A stretch of DNA of 6,116 nt from Alphaproteobacteria bacterium (GTDB lineage Bacteria > Pseudomonadota > Alphaproteobacteria > Rhizobiales > Aestuariivirgaceae): positions 1-6,116 of the forward strand of contig JAJRRZ010000055.1 of NCBI GenBank assembly GCA_024279045.1, written 5' to 3'. Both the position numbers and the translations under genes were made by a program. This document shows, one piece after another, positions 5,164-6,116 of this stretch (positions are counted from its first letter, which is position 1; the number at the start of each line of letters is the position of its first letter). Below the pieces are notes generated by a model that did not search any database, had not been told where the DNA came from, and saw only the letters and a list, made by a program, of their open reading frames with translations.

Positions 5164-6116
5164 TTTTGCGCCCGGTATGTTGGCGGTCGATGAATTGGCG
5201 CCTGGCGGCTCTGTCAGGAGCGTTGCTGATGTTGCTGGCCGTGCCGCAACAGCAGCAGGCGCAGGCGGAGTCGGAGCCGGTGAAAGTGCCGGAGAAGGCA
5301 CTGCCTAAGCCTGCGTCGCAATCCGCTGCGTTGCGCGCCTTTCAGGGGCCGCCGACACTGGCGCCGCTGGCCGAACCCCTGGCGAAGGCGGTGGTGAACA
5401 TCTCCGCCGCGCCGAAGCGCAAGCAGGACGGCAAGACCGCACAGGATGGTCAGGGCAAGAGCGGCGAGAAGAAGGATGGAGATCCGTTTCGCTTTTTCGA
5501 GCGCAAGCGCGGCAGGCCGCTGCCTCCCGGCCACCCGCCGCTGCGGCGCGCCTCGCTCGGTTCGGGCTTTATCATCGACCCGAAGGGCATCATCGTTACC
5601 AACAACCACGTCATCGAGAATGCCGGCGAGATCATTGTGCGGCTGCATGACGGCACGCGGCTGAAGGCCACCTTGCGTGGGCGCGACCCGAAGACCGATC
5701 TGGCGGTTCTGGTGGTGAAATCGGAGAAGCCGCTGCCGTGGGTGGAATTCGGCGATTCCGACACGGTGCAGGTGGGCGACTGGGTGCTGGCCATCGGCAA
5801 TCCCTTCGGGCTGGGCGGCACGGTTACCACCGGTATTGTTTCCGCCCGCAACCGCGACATCAATGCCGGGCCATACGATGATTTCATCCAGACCGACGCG
5901 GCCATCAACAAGGGCAACTCCGGTGGCCCGCTGTTCGACATGAAAGGGCGCGTCATCGGCGTGAACTCGGCCATCCTGTCGCCGTCGGGCGGTTCGGTGG
6001 GCATTGGTTTCGCCATTCCGTCGAACATCACAAAACGGGTGGTGGCGCAGCTTGTCGAGTTTGGCGAGACGCGCCGCGGCTGGCTGGGTGTGCGCATCCA
6101 GACCATCTCCGAGGAA
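5160..6116 (+). CDS. Do/HtrA (DegP-like) periplasmic serine protease, 3' end outside window
   Basis: This is an exported serine protease/chaperone that would degrade or refold damaged periplasmic proteins. The frame is open for 319 codons to the window edge with no stop. Seen: a signal peptide with hydrophobic core at about 15-28 and likely cleavage after Ala-Gln-Ala36; a mature N-terminus with LAKAVVNISA (74-83); a basic, Gly/Lys-rich low-complexity linker at about 85-131; then the trypsin-like core with LGSGFIIDPKG (133-143), His150 in TNNHVIE, Asp180 in KTDLAVL and Ser254 in GNSGGPL, a complete triad. AIGNPFGLGGTVTTGIVSA (211-229) and GIGFAIPS (281-288) are family motifs. GWLGV (307-311) marks the start of the first PDZ domain, which is cut off. 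The start at 5160 overlaps the hflC stop (ATGA), with GGGAG 8 bp upstream; Met11 is a weaker alternative. DegP, DegQ and MucD types cannot be separated without the C-terminus. Confidence 0.95.
   Translation, partial: MILRPVCWRSMNWRLAALSGALLMLLAVPQQQQAQAESEPVKVPEKALPKPASQSAALRAFQGPPTLAPLAEPLAKAVVNISAAPKRKQDGKTAQDGQGKSGEKKDGDPFRFFERKRGRPLPPGHPPLRRASLGSGFIIDPKGIIVTNNHVIENAGEIIVRLHDGTRLKATLRGRDPKTDLAVLVVKSEKPLPWVEFGDSDTVQVGDWVLAIGNPFGLGGTVTTGIVSARNRDINAGPYDDFIQTDAAINKGNSGGPLFDMKGRVIGVNSAILSPSGGSVGIGFAIPSNITKRVVAQLVEFGETRRGWLGVRIQTISEE

Overview
The window looks like a GC-rich alphaproteobacterial chromosome segment. The ketol-acid reductoisomerase is of the alphaproteobacterial class I type, and hflK-hflC followed directly by a Do/HtrA-type serine protease is an arrangement common in that class. 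Genus cannot be fixed from the sequence alone.

Layout: (1) The 3' end of hslV (proteolytic subunit of the HslUV protease) runs in from the left on the + strand and stops at 226. (2) A gene-free stretch of about 630 bp follows. From about 227 to 285 nothing is recognisable. From about 285 to 342 there is an AT-rich pocket with a -10-like box and a short palindrome. Then comes a region rich in predicted stem-loops that ends in a textbook Rho-independent terminator (478-511), which together suggest an unannotated small RNA or a long structured hslV 3' UTR. From 515 to 860 lie four tandem copies of a roughly 89-bp unit, each able to form two hairpins, ending exactly at the ilvC stop codon. (3) On the minus strand are ilvC (861-1883) and, upstream of it, a ChaN/DUF399-family gene (1991-3043). 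(4) A 102-bp divergent intergenic region separates chaN from a + strand operon of hflK (3146-4264), hflC (4261-5163) and a DegP/HtrA-like protease gene (5160 to the window end, cut off). Both junctions in this operon are 4-bp ATGA overlaps.

How the genes work together: hflK and hflC encode the two inner-membrane SPFH proteins that assemble around the FtsH protease. The third gene encodes an exported serine protease/chaperone. The operon therefore couples membrane and periplasmic protein quality control. hslV at the other end belongs to cytoplasmic protein quality control but is not part of this operon. ilvC (branched-chain amino acid synthesis) and chaN (haem/iron-associated family) are functionally unrelated neighbours in between.

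The parts least explained by known families are the tandem hairpin array and the candidate small RNA between hslV and ilvC. No CRISPR array, tRNA, rRNA, insertion sequence or phage gene was recognised.
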